From Blastocladiella emersonii ATCC 22665 (taxonomy: Eukaryota; Blastocladiomycota; Blastocladiomycetes; Blastocladiales; Blastocladiaceae): 64,000 nucleotides of DNA. Where the stretch lies: the NCBI GenBank assembly GCA_025594325.1, contig JANHCV010000013.1, positions 1,240,001 to 1,304,000 of the forward strand, given 5' to 3'. The notes below the pieces were generated by a model. It made no database searches. It saw only the letters and a list, made by a program, of their open reading frames with translations, and was not told the DNA's origin. Shown here piece by piece: positions 10,981-20,635 of this stretch. How positions within the stretch are numbered: position 1 is the stretch's first letter; the number at the start of each line of letters is the position of its first letter. Both the position numbers and the translations under genes were made by a program.

Positions 10981-11823
10981 TCAGTTAAAGTCGTTGCCAC
11001 CGTTGGCCCCCGCCCCTGTCCCGCCATGCGGTTCCATGGCCGGATCGCCCGCGCCGGCCGTGTCAAGCTCGCTGTGCCGCGGGATCGGGACGCGCGAGAT
11101 GGTCCACACAAACTCGTTGTCGGCGGGCGCGTCGCGAGCCGCCAGCGGTGGCCGCCGCTCGTCAGGGCACACGCACGCGCGGTCGCGAATAGCGCGGATC
11201 GGCACGACAATGGGCCGCGTGATGTTAACGTAGCGCACGCGGCTAATACCCGCCACCACCGCCCGCGTCGCGGCCGCCGGATTGAGGTCGTGGTGGCGCA
11301 GCGGGTGCATGGCGAGCGGGTTCAGCGCGGCAAACGCGACGCCGTCGAGCTTGAAAAAGTCGGTGATTTGGCCGTAGATGGACGACATGGCCGGGTCCGG
11401 TTCCGGCATCACGAACCGCGTGTAGCGGTCCAGCGCGGGGAACGCGCCGGCGACCAAGAACATGCGATCCGCCACTGTCGTGGGGATCACGACGCGGACG
11501 ACAGCGTCCTCGCGACACTGGAGCGGCACGCTCGACAGCGTCGCCGAGTGGAACACGGACACGGACGCATGGTAAGCGTTGCGCGAGAGCACCTCGACGT
11601 CGAGCCGCAGCTTGCGGCGGAACCACGAGTACCCGATCGAATCCTCCGTAGCCGCCGATCCGTTGGGCTCGAGAAGCACCGCATGCGAAAAGGACGTGAA
11701 CGCTGCGGCGAGGTCGGTGGAGAGTGGGTGCGCGGTCGTGGTCCGGTGCTCGACGTGGGCCTCGCCCGAGTTGGACCCCCGTCGGCCGGGCAGCAGCGTG
11801 GCGATGCGCGGCACGGCGGCCAC
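10981..11823 (-). CDS. Unknown protein inside the CAAAG-rich element
   Basis: Not recognised. The 280-residue frame looks protein-like: alternating hydrophobics (GYSWFRRKLRLDVEVLS, YHASVSVFHSATLSSVPLQ), a predicted helical start and a Gly/Asn-rich end (GTGAGANGGNDFN). Upstream in another frame, VERAVDEFHDLTAAI followed by RLDQTIRAAVAAVPRIATLLPG in this frame suggests the true N-terminus is longer and broken by a one-base shift near 11865. It is not an obvious transposase: no DDE-like spacing was found. It could be element cargo or a host gene caught between CAAAG tracts. Confidence 0.4.
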   Translation of the reverse strand: MAAVPRIATLLPGRRGSNSGEAHVEHRTTTAHPLSTDLAAAFTSFSHAVLLEPNGSAATEDSIGYSWFRRKLRLDVEVLSRNAYHASVSVFHSATLSSVPLQCREDAVVRVVIPTTVADRMFLVAGAFPALDRYTRFVMPEPDPAMSSIYGQITDFFKLDGVAFAALNPLAMHPLRHHDLNPAAATRAVVAGISRVRYVNITRPIVVPIRAIRDRACVCPDERRPPLAARDAPADNEFVWTISRVPIPRHSELDTAGAGDPAMEPHGGTGAGANGGNDFN

Positions 11824-11999
11824 GGCGGCGCGGATCGTCTGGTCGAGCCTCTGATGGCGGCCGTAAGGTCGTGAAATTCGTCAACCGCGCGCTCCACCAC
11901 GGCGACCGTTACAATTGGGCGATTAGGAAAACGATACTAGCGAACGAGCATCACCCGCTCCCCATAGATCGCTGACAATGCGGAACAAGGAAGGGTACA

Positions 12000-13930
12000 C
12001 TGGGGGCGCCTCGTGGTGCACTCGAAGGCCTTATAAATAGCTTAGAACTTGTCTGACTTAAGATCCTTGCTTTCCGGGTAGTAGCCGGTCAGAAATCGCC
12101 TGAAGCAGCGTAAGGGTGGCGCTGTGTGGCGGCCTGGTCGAGCTGACAAGAGGTACAGGTTCGCCCAAATGGCGCGGTCTAGAGAAGGCTTTAATGTTGT
12201 TGATGCATTTGCAGTAAGTGACAAAGGTCCCGCGTCGCTGGTGTGTCGGGGTTCGGGAGAGAAGACGTGCGGCGGCCGGCCCGGTGGCAGCCAACCTGCA
12301 GCCAGCCCCGTCGCGGACTCCATTTCTGGACTTCGCCGCGCTCGGCCGCGCTCGTCCGCCATCCGTCGTTTTTCTGACGCTTCGTCGCCTTCCATCCACA
12401 ACACTCGTTCCTTGGGTGACCGACGCTGCGATGCCTGACTAGGTGCGTCCGTTAGACATCGCTTAGGAGTGGATTCGCAAGCTCGCTGGGGTCAACTGGG
12501 GCGATCCGATTCACGCGCGCTTCGACGCGCCCCCGCAGCCCCAGCCAGCAGTACCGTTGGTGCGGGTGATGAGGGAATTCCAGGTGGTGCGTTTTTGAGG
12601 GTGGATAGTAGTTTGCGCGCGAGCACCAAGACGTCTCGCGAGTCGTGGTGAGTGACGAGTCTGCGAGGCAGTGCGTTCTGTTTCCTTACGGGCACGAGGG
12701 CCAACGTTTGAGTATCTACGATTGCTTTTCTGCATCGCTTATGGTGGTCCGTGGTGGCGCGGACGCGTCGGGTGCGGCTCGGGGCGGACGCGCGAGACAG
12801 TGCGAGACGCGTCGCGAAAACACGTGATGCGCGTTTTTTGATCAACGCGCTGCGCGTTGGCCGCTTCGCCGCTTCGGCGGTGGACTCTGCGCTTCCGCGG
12901 CCGCCCGCCCCGCCCGCTCGCTCGCTCCCGCCCCGCCCCTACATAAGCGGGCGGGTCCCCTTGCACCGACTGACGTTCCCGCACACGCTCGCCGCCGCCG
13001 CCATCCCATCCGCCGCTCCACGCCGCCGTCGCTGCACACTCGACCCGCGCCCGCCGACCAAGTGGAGCTTGCCGCCCGACCGATCGACGCTACACGACGA
13101 CGCGCACCCGCCCTCGCACGCTTGGCTCCACGTCACGGTGCGCGTCCCCGCGACTCGCTCGTCACGGCGCACGCGCGCGACGGCGACGTCGGTCGCCCGC
13201 CCGCCCACCTCTCGTGGTGATGGGCGCGAGACTGACGTGGATGCCGCTCCGCCGCCGCCCTGCTCGCCGTCTCTCGCACATCCGCGCCCGCGCAGTGTGT
13301 CTCACTCGCTCTCGTCACGATCCCGTAGCTCGCGCGCCCCGCACCCGCGCTGAGTGGCCCGCGTAGCGCAGCCGCGTCGGTTGCCGACACGACCACGGCG
13401 AGCGGGTACGTCTCCTGCAAGCGCGCTGGGTCGCAGCTCAGTGTCTCACGTCCGATCGCTCGCGCTCGCTGCCCGTCTAGACGCGCGGAGACGGTGCCAA
13501 CTCAGCGCTCAAGCTTGACGAAGTCGCGTGCGGTCTCGGTACGATCGCGCTTCTCGCCTCCACCAGCGCGGCGATGACTAACTCGGCGCCTGCCGCGATC
13601 CGTTCCTTCTATTCGAGCGCTCAGGTGCCGCGGCGGCCAAGGCGGGCGCGACACGGGTACGTTCTCGCTCTGCTTGCACGACAGCTCCCTCGATCCCGCT
13701 CCTCACCTCGGTCTCCCGCGCTCGCCCCGCTGTAGCCTCGACCGAGCGCGTCAAGTGCTTCAAGATGACCACGCCCGCGAGTGACGGCGGCGGCGCGAGG
13801 ACCGCGGCAGCGGCGCGCGCGCGTGCATGGGCTCAACGCGGGCGCGGCGCGGGTGCGGTGCGGGCGGACCGTGGTCGTGGTCGTGGCGGCGGCGGTCGTC
13901 GCAGTACCCGCTTTTTTTTTGCGTCCCGTG
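12000..13930. other. GC-rich stretch inside the CAAAG-rich element without a supported gene
   Basis: Several frames are open only because of GC-rich codon bias (Pro/Arg/Ser-rich translations). It holds one composite promoter-like motif (12804-12827) and a TATA-like ACATAA at 12941, about 115 bp downstream. No coding sequence after this promoter-like region could be supported. Confidence 0.45.
12804..12827 (-). promoter_or_regulatory. Composite E-box/MluI-type motif, orphan copy
   Basis: GAGACGCGTCGCGAAAA followed by CACGTGA. Same motif as upstream of the family 1 and family 3 genes, and nearly identical to 34909-34932. A TATA-like box follows about 115 bp later. Confidence 0.6.
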
Positions 13931-16292
13931 ATCCCTATACAAAGGTCCTTTGTATACTTTGGACGGATTCCTTTGTGAAGCTTTGAGGACGCTTAGGCCA
14001 AAAACCGCGCAAAAGGAACCGCAGTCCAAAGGATTCAAAGCGACTTGAACCGGCTCTCACCCAAAGTTTTCAAAGTAACTCAGTCGCCGCAAAGGACTCC
14101 AAAGTGACTTAGAAGTGTTCCGTCCAAAGGAAACGCAAAGTAAACTCCAAAGGGACTTTGCCAATCCTTTGTATCCTTTGGAGCCCGGGGCCCTTTTCAC
14201 TGTGCGTGGAGAAGAAGCAACTAATCCCCAGGCTCTTTCGCACCGCCAATACTCAGTTCCCTCAGCTTCAGCCTCTTGATTACGTGGAGCTACTTCTCGC
14301 GACTATCGGCACTCGACGGAACTCAGTTTTCCGCCGACTTCTGTCGGATTTGGCAGAAACGTGGCCGCTCTTGTTGCAGGTCACGCGGCCGTGGGGTATC
14401 TGGACCGCACACATGCGCCTTGCTTCGGGCGGCGATAACGAAGGCTGGATGTACGACTTTTGGGACGAGGAGGAGGGCGAGTTTGCGATCCACGAGGGCG
14501 ACTTTCCCGACCGACCCGGTACGACCAGCCATCGGCTCACACTGGTCGAGTTTCTTGTTTACTCGGCGGTTTCGCGCTGGGATTACAATGCTCTTGAACC
14601 CTTCTCGACCCACGCATTGGTCTCGACGTGCCGGTCGTAATCAAGTTTTTCCGGTTCAAACCTGCCACCTACCTTGCACTTGAAGCTTTTTCGCGCTCAA
14701 CGGCGACGGCTACAGCGATGCAAGTCCTTGATTGGCTCGTAGCTCACGGGTGGACCAACTCCTGTCCTGTGTACACGCGCCCGCTCGTTCAACTGGTTTC
14801 TCGCTGTGGCCCAACTGCTCTCGCTCATGCGCTTACACATTACCCGGATGTCCTTCTTGAGGGCTTGCCAGAGCTCTACCTTGATTACGTTACCGTTTGC
14901 CCCATCTCTTGGTTTACTACCCAACCGCTAATTGCGCCTTCCGAGCTCGCTGTTATTCTTGAGTACAAGTTGCTTGACGCTGACCGCTGGAATTGGGACC
15001 ACGCTGTTGCCCACGCTCTGCAAAATAGCCCTGGATGTCTCGAGCTGATTCGCGCGTACCTCGGTGAGGTCAAGTGGCTCGTGACGATCAAAAGCGGTAC
15101 GAGCGGTCCATCTTGTGTCGTTAGTCATCGCTCACGTTCGAGTGTCATTGTGTAGCGATCCGCATCGTCGTCATGAAGCAGGGCTCCTTGTCAGTGCCAG
15201 TGCCCTACGGCGAGCAGGCGAGGCCTGAGATACCCTTAGCCGCGACGCACGCACAGGCTCTCGTCCGTTATACGCGCGAGGTCGGGCTACGTGATCGCTT
15301 GGACATGATTGCTGAGGCCATTGTCGGCTGCGCCAAAGTGCAGAACGACTCGACTGCCGATGCGCTCACGCGACTTCTGTTTTGCGACATGGTCGCCGAC
15401 CCAGTAGATCTCGTTGCTATTGCGTGCAAGGTAATTCAGCTTCATGGTAACAGCACCGAGACGTTCGACAGAGACTGCGTCCTTTCGCTTTCGTGGCTCG
15501 CCATGGTCGCATTTGGCTCCGAGAGCACGCGCGCTCGCGCCCTTGACTTTGTAACCGAGACAGGCACCGCTTCGTGCTGGCTCGAGGAGATGCTGTGGAC
15601 GGCCGTTGACTCTACCAGCCCGACCAATCTCACTGCTCCCGGTCTTGTGCTCTGCACCAGGTGTCCGTTCAAGTACCAACCTGCGTGGCGCGATGCGACC
15701 GCTGCACTTTTGGCTCGTTTCCCTTCCGCGGTACTCAGAGTTGGCATCCGGCGCACATCTACGTTTCCTTTACCTGTGCAGCGCGACGGCCGCACGCTCG
15801 TTGCGGACTTGGTTCAAGCGCTCGCCGACGAGAAGGAGAACTCGTGCTGCGCTCCAAACGCGCCCAGTGGCGGGCCGACGCGTTACCTGCTCGAGTCGTT
15901 TGCGAGCGCCAAGCCGCAGTGGGTGCCTGTACTCATTGAAGCCCATGCGCCAGTTCCTCTGGAGATGCTCGAAGTGTTGTCCAAGTTCACCCGCCGTGGT
16001 GTGTCCGGGACGACGAAGCCTGTTGCCATGGTGAAGCGCACGAAATGAGCTGCTCGAGTGTTGCTCGTCCCTGCGCGCTGAGCGCTACATTGCTCCTGTG
16101 AGGGTTTGAAGGCCTGGGTTCATATATATGTTGTTCTTGCACGCAGTGCAAAGTATTGGCATGAACGCGCGTTGGATCACGCAAATCACTCTCACTACTG
16201 CTTGTTGGGGTCAGGGCCAAAATCGCTCGTTTGAAGACGAACCTAGTAATGAAAATACTGTCCGACGGCACGTTACCCGGGAGACGCGTTTG

Positions 16293-16316
16293 GAGACGCG
16301 TCGGAATATCATGTGA
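16293..16316 (-). promoter_or_regulatory. Composite E-box/MluI-type motif before family 1 gene
   Basis: GAGACGCGTCGGAATAT followed by CATGTGA, ending 132 bp before the ATG at 16449. The same MluI core recurs at 16271 and 16337. Confidence 0.7.
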
Positions 16317-16448
16317 TGCTTGAGACGCACGTGCTCGACGCGTCGCGCGCGGTCCCACGGTGCGTCGCGCGCTGCGCGCCGCGTTCCCCCTCATCCGTAG
16401 CGTTTCTCTCTTTCTCGTTCGACACCCTCCAACACTTCACTTGCAGCA

Positions 16449-18582
16449 ATGGATGACTACATGCATTCGGCGGCGGCCGTGCCGCCGACCCTCGCCGATG
16501 TGCCTCCCGAGCTCCTGATCATTATGTGCCAGCTCGTTCGGCCAAACTTTGCCATCGCTGCCGCTTCGAGGCATCTGCTTCTCGCCGTCAAGGAGCGGCC
16601 TGTCATGTCGGCATGGTCATTCTCGAAGGTCCTCCAGCTCGGCGCCAAGGCGTCGTTCTATTTCGTGGAGCGTCCAGCTTGGGACGGAAATTTGCTTAAC
16701 TATTTACTCACCGTCAGCGCGTTGCTCAATCCGCGCCAAGCAATTAAATTCGACGTCCGAAACCTGTTCTTCCTTTTGCAGCAGGCCGAGTGTCGTACCA
16801 CCTGCCGATGCACTCCAGTCGGTTGGTGCATTGCTCAACATGATGCATTGCTAAGCGCATTTGCCGCCTCCTTCTGCGGCCCACAGCTCGCTCGGCTCGC
16901 CTCCGGCAAACTTGTCCAGCAACTGACCGACGAACTCCGCCGTGGCCATGTTCCCCACTACGCTCCAACCTTTCAGCATCCCCGGCCCGTGCTGTTCCAG
17001 TACGTCGAGCTCCTGGTCGCGGCCGTTGTCACACAGCGTCGCTCGGCCTTCCGTCAACTACTTCACGAGGTTGTCCGATACGCTCCGCTCCTGCTGCAGA
17101 TTGTGCGGCCATTGCGGGAGTGGCTCACGCCTACATCCAACTTACCGCGTGAAACAATCCTGGGCGACTGGAATGTGGCTGGTCCAGGGACTCCCGTCGA
17201 CTTTCCGCTGCGTTTGGTCGACTTTTTTGCGTACTTGGCAATTTCTGGCTGGTTCCACGACGCGTTTGAGCCCCTGCTCAACCCGGCCATGGGTCCCGAC
17301 GTGCCCGTGCTCGTCCAACTTTTCCGGTGCGAGGATATCATCAACAATGTCGCGGGGAATTTCGAGAATGCCTCATCCCGGCTGGTTCGGTCTTGCGAGC
17401 CCGGCACCGAGCTGCGTGTTCTCGACTGGCCTACTGCAAACGTCTGGAGCAACATGGCGTCCGTGCTCGTGAACTCGCTTGTGACGCGATGCGTTACCAA
17501 CAAGCCGGCATCCACCGAGCAGCCACAGTCGTTCTCGTTCAGTAATCAGAAGCACTCGGATCCCATTCCGGACTTTGTTGTCGCGGCGTGGTTCGGCTTG
17601 ATGCGTGCGCATCTCGGGGACGAGAAGTGGACCTCGACAGTCAACGAAGGTACGTCTCGCCATTGTCGAATTGAGTGAGCTTCGTTGACGGTTGCATGTC
17701 GTGTCCGCGCGTGTAGTGATTCGTGTCGCGATCTTGGGACCGCAGAACGACCGCATTCAGAGCAAGATGTTCCTTGCCCCGACCTATTTGCAAGTCTTGC
17801 TTCGCTTCGCATCCGAGTCCGGGCCCGAGGATTTCAACGATGCCTTCGTCAAGGCGATCCTCAATTGTTTGGGCATGCCTGGAGACTCACCGCTTTACGC
17901 TCTCACGCGTCTACTCGGCCATCGCGTGATTGCGGAGCCCATTGACCTGCTTTACATCGCAAGCCAAGTCTTTCGCAGCATCAACTATAACATCCACGCC
18001 TTGCCGACCAGGTGTTCGACCTTACTCGCCCTTATCGCCACGGCGGCCATCAGCTCGGCCGACACGCGGGCCTTTACGCTCGACATCATCTCCAACACTG
18101 GCACTGCGGCTTGCTGGCTCAAGCAAATGCTTTGGACGTCCGCAAACGGCACGGTCGCATCTGATCTCACTTGCCCAGGCTTGATGCTTTGTGCCAGATG
18201 CCCCTTCACACACCAAGCTGCGTATCGCGATACGCTCACCGCCCTGCTCGACCGATTCCCGTCCATGGTGCGCCACGTTGGGGTGGATTCTCAACGCATG
18301 ACGCTGGGCTGCTCGCATGACTGCCCCGCCCGTGTGCTCGTCGTCAACTTGGCGAACGCGCTGTGTCGCGAGGCAAGCGAAGCCGCACACAAGCGAGCGT
18401 GCTGCGCCTCGGAGGCACCCAGTGGTGGCCCGATGTGCTTTCTGCTCAAGTCATTTGCTCGCGCGGACCCGCAGTGGGCGCCCGCCTTCACCGCGGCGCA
18501 CAGCCCCGTTCCATCGCAGGTTCTCGACGTGCTGGCTGCGGCTTCGCTTGAAGACGAATCGACTTCCTCCAATAGTGAGTAG
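16449..18582 (+). CDS. Family 1 member, intact (F-box-like N-terminus, CP...WRD-type C-terminus)
   Basis: Two exons, 16449-17649 and 17717-18582 (intron donor GTACGT, acceptor TAG), giving 688 residues with no lesion; the best reference for this branch. The N-terminus (LADVPPELLIIMCQLVRPNFAIAAASRHLL) resembles an F-box. The middle is alpha-helical and Leu-rich with DFFAYLAIS and VLDWPTANVWSNM blocks shared by the copies on either side. Exon 2 contains EPIDLLYIASQVF and LCARCPFTHQAAYRDTLTALL, the conserved two-cysteine plus (W/Y)RD motif. The C-terminus has a paired-Cys ACCASEAPSGGP block. No enzymatic signature is visible. If the F-box reading is right, the role could be substrate recognition for SCF ubiquitin ligase. 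Confidence 0.8.
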
Positions 18583-18725
18583 GAAGCGATCGTGCTCCAC
18601 TGGCAGGTGTACTGGATATCTTCTCGTACGCCGTGCGTGAACGACTGACTTGTAGGAAGCGATTGTGCTCCACTGGCAGGTGTACTGTATATCTTCTCGT
18701 ACGCCGTGCGTGAACGACTGACTTG
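18581..18725. repeat. Tandem duplication of 73 bp
   Basis: Two adjacent copies, 18581-18653 and 18654-18725, starting AGGAAGCGAT and differing at two positions (GATCGTG/GATTGTG and CTGGATA/CTGTATA) apart from the copy ends. They begin at the stop codon of the intact family 1 gene and lie just before the truncated third copy. Confidence 0.9.
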
Positions 18726-18811
18726 AATCTCCGACGGGAAGCTGAATACAAACAAACAACATTTGCATGACGACCGAAGTCCAAAAAACAACCAGCAGCA
18801 CATCAGATTTG

Positions 18812-20144
18812 GCGGTTCGCTCGACCCTCCATCGTTCCGCCTTTCCTCGGTTACTCGGCCATCTCACAATGGTGCTATGCTACGCTGAAGCCACTGCTCA
18901 ACCCGCGCGTGGGTCTCGACATGTCCGCGCTCATCGAGTACTTACGCTCCAACTTTGCCACGTATCATCTGCTCGATTGCTTCCAGAGTCCTCCATCATG
19001 GCTCCCTGGGACGCCCATGTCCGAGTCCAACATGCAACTTCTCGACTGGCTCATCTCAAACGTTTGGTCCAACATGGCAGTTGCCCTGGTGAACTCGCTT
19101 GTCACCCAAATCCTCTCTGGCGAGCTTTCCAAGAAGCGGTCAAGTGGCCCGACTGAATCCTTCATCCACGGGCGACTCGAATCGATCCGTATACATTTCG
19201 GCAAGGACAGATGGATCGCGACGATCGAGGAGGGTACGTACATTCAACCTAGTGTCGGTTTCCCGTCTGACAGATTCTTGCGTAGTATTCCGCGTCGCAA
19301 TCAGAAAGCCGCCAGTTGGCGTGGCTGCAGTCAAAAAGCTGATTGCTCCCTGCCACCCGCAAGTCCTCGTCCGCTTTGCCATGAAGGCGGGTCTCGGCGA
19401 TTGTTCGGACGTGTTCGCTGAGCTCATTCTCGGTTTTGCGGGTGCAGTCGAGGACTCGCCTCTCCTTGCGCTTCAACGCTTTCTCGGGGACCACATTCTC
19501 GCGGCTCCCATCGATCTGCTTTCCATTGTGAACAAGCTATCCAGCGCATCGGTGACTCGACAAACGGCTTGCCCACCGGCTGCACTAGTCTTCTTGCCTT
19601 TATTGCCACGGTGGCTGTCGGTTCTCCGACCACTCGCACCCGTGCTCTTGCGATTGTGGCCGAGACGAGTACTGCGTCGTGGTGGCTCGAAGAAATGCTC
19701 TGGGCCTCGACGACTACTCTCATCCGAGGCGACCTCTCTTTCGCTGACCTCAAACTCTGTGCCAAATGTCCCTTAACACACCAATCTGCGTTCCGCGACG
19801 CGCTTGATGCACTTCTGGAACGGTTCCCAACCGCGGTTCGCACTGTTGGGATGAATCGCAGCCGCAAGGAGCCAGACAGCCTCTTTACCCAGTCTCGTGG
19901 GCTCGCCGCCAGCCTGGCAATTGCGCTTGACTACGAGCTCATGGGTGCGTGTGGCATCCGAGCGTGTTGCGCTCGAAAGCCGGCGGTGATGTACCTCCTC
20001 GCGTCCTTTGCACGCGCGGACCCGGAGTGGGTCACTGCATTCAAGCATGCTTACGACCCCGTTCCGCAGCAACTGCTTGATGCGCTGATCAAAGTCACTA
20101 TCGACGGGACTGGATCGGCGTCAACTCGTGCTAACGAGTCTTAG
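18812..20144 (+). pseudogene. Family 1 third copy: 5'-truncated and frameshifted
   Basis: It starts abruptly near 18812 (FLGYSAISQWCYATLKPLLNPRVGLD) at a point equal to about residue 255 of the intact copy, so the F-box-like half is missing. The intron at 19234-19285 (GTACGT ... TAG) is conserved in place. In exon 2 a deleted base near 19537 shifts the frame between SIVNKL and IQRIGDSTNGLPTGC. The continuation holds LCAKCPLTHQSAFRDALDALL and stops at 20144. Transcription could only come from the duplicated 73-bp region or read-through. Clear remnant. Confidence 0.85.
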
Positions 20145-20635
20145 GCGATAGTTCAAGTCTGGTTGTTTGCTTCCTTGAGCATTTACTCTCGCGGCCGCTC
20201 CTCTCTATTGGGGCGTTTGGAGCACCTCCACTTAACTCCTACATAAATATCTTGAATGCGAACATTCTTTAAGTGCCCACACGCTTAGAAAGCAGCTCGT
20301 CTTGGCCGTTTCGCGACCGCTTTCCGTCACGTGAGTGGCGCGGCGCGGCGAAACGCGTACATCGTTTCGTCAACCATGGGCGATTCTACGTAAGCGACGC
20401 ACTAAGAGAAAATAACGAAAACGAGCATATCACGGGTAAAAGGTAGCTGTCCATCATCATGCGGGGCGTCCCCGTTCAGCGCGGCCACCACTTGCTCCCA
20501 CGGCGTCCATTCAATGGAACAAGTTGTTCCACTCAGCGTGCCGAAAAACAGAGCATACAAAAATATTGGGTAATCAAACATCAAACATCAAACCGGGACC
20601 AGGAAGCGGGCACGGTAGCGCTTCGTATCATTCCG
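20145..20635. other. Gene-free interval with the right 20-bp repeat
   Basis: Convergent intergenic region between the plus-strand family 1 remnant and the minus-strand family 1 gene. A 60-residue minus-strand frame (20402-20584) has no support. Holds the repeat at 20328. Confidence 0.5.
20328..20347 (+). repeat. 20-bp direct repeat, right copy
   Basis: CACGTGAGTGGCGCGGCGCG, identical to 10008-10027 and in the same orientation. Confidence 0.6.

Larger units (their letters stand above)
10615..14190. mobile_element. CAAAG-rich putative DNA transposon inserted in family 1 gene
   Basis: Two tracts dense in CAAAG/CTTTG (about 15 copies at 10660-10860, about 17 at 13935-14185), often paired as CAAAGTAACTTTG, bracket about 3 kb of unrelated sequence and interrupt a gene whose relatives are continuous. 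Repeated short motifs near both ends, in both orientations, resemble the subterminal transposase-binding sites known for several DNA transposon superfamilies. I found no clear terminal inverted repeat or target duplication, so limits are approximate. Cargo is the minus-strand frame at 10981-11823 and a promoter-like motif at 12804. Confidence 0.55.
10419..16048 (+). pseudogene. Family 1 member split by an insertion and frameshifted
   Basis: The 5' piece (10419 to about 10620) encodes an F-box-like start (DVPLEPLNLVCQLAQP ... SWSFQQVLQL) that parallels the intact copy at 16449. Homology then stops. It resumes near 14200 (FPQLQPLDYVELLLATIGTR) after about 3.5 kb of CAAAG-rich and other sequence, with roughly 115 codons lost. 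A missing base near 14597 shifts the frame between ALEP and LLDPRIGLDVPVV. The intron at 15097-15155 (GTACGA ... TAG) is conserved in position with 17650-17716. The last exon carries LCTRCPFKYQPAWRDATAALL, the family motif, and stops at 16048. Too damaged to give a full protein. Confidence 0.85.

Noticed and set aside
12751-13353. 200-residue Pro/Arg-rich plus-strand frame
   Set aside because: Overlaps the promoter-like motif and has no ordered segment; base composition alone explains it.
10615-14190. Terminal inverted repeats starting CACG for the CAAAG-rich element
   Set aside because: CACGAAG near 10612 and the reverse complement CACGCAC near 14205 share only four bases, and flanks do not match.
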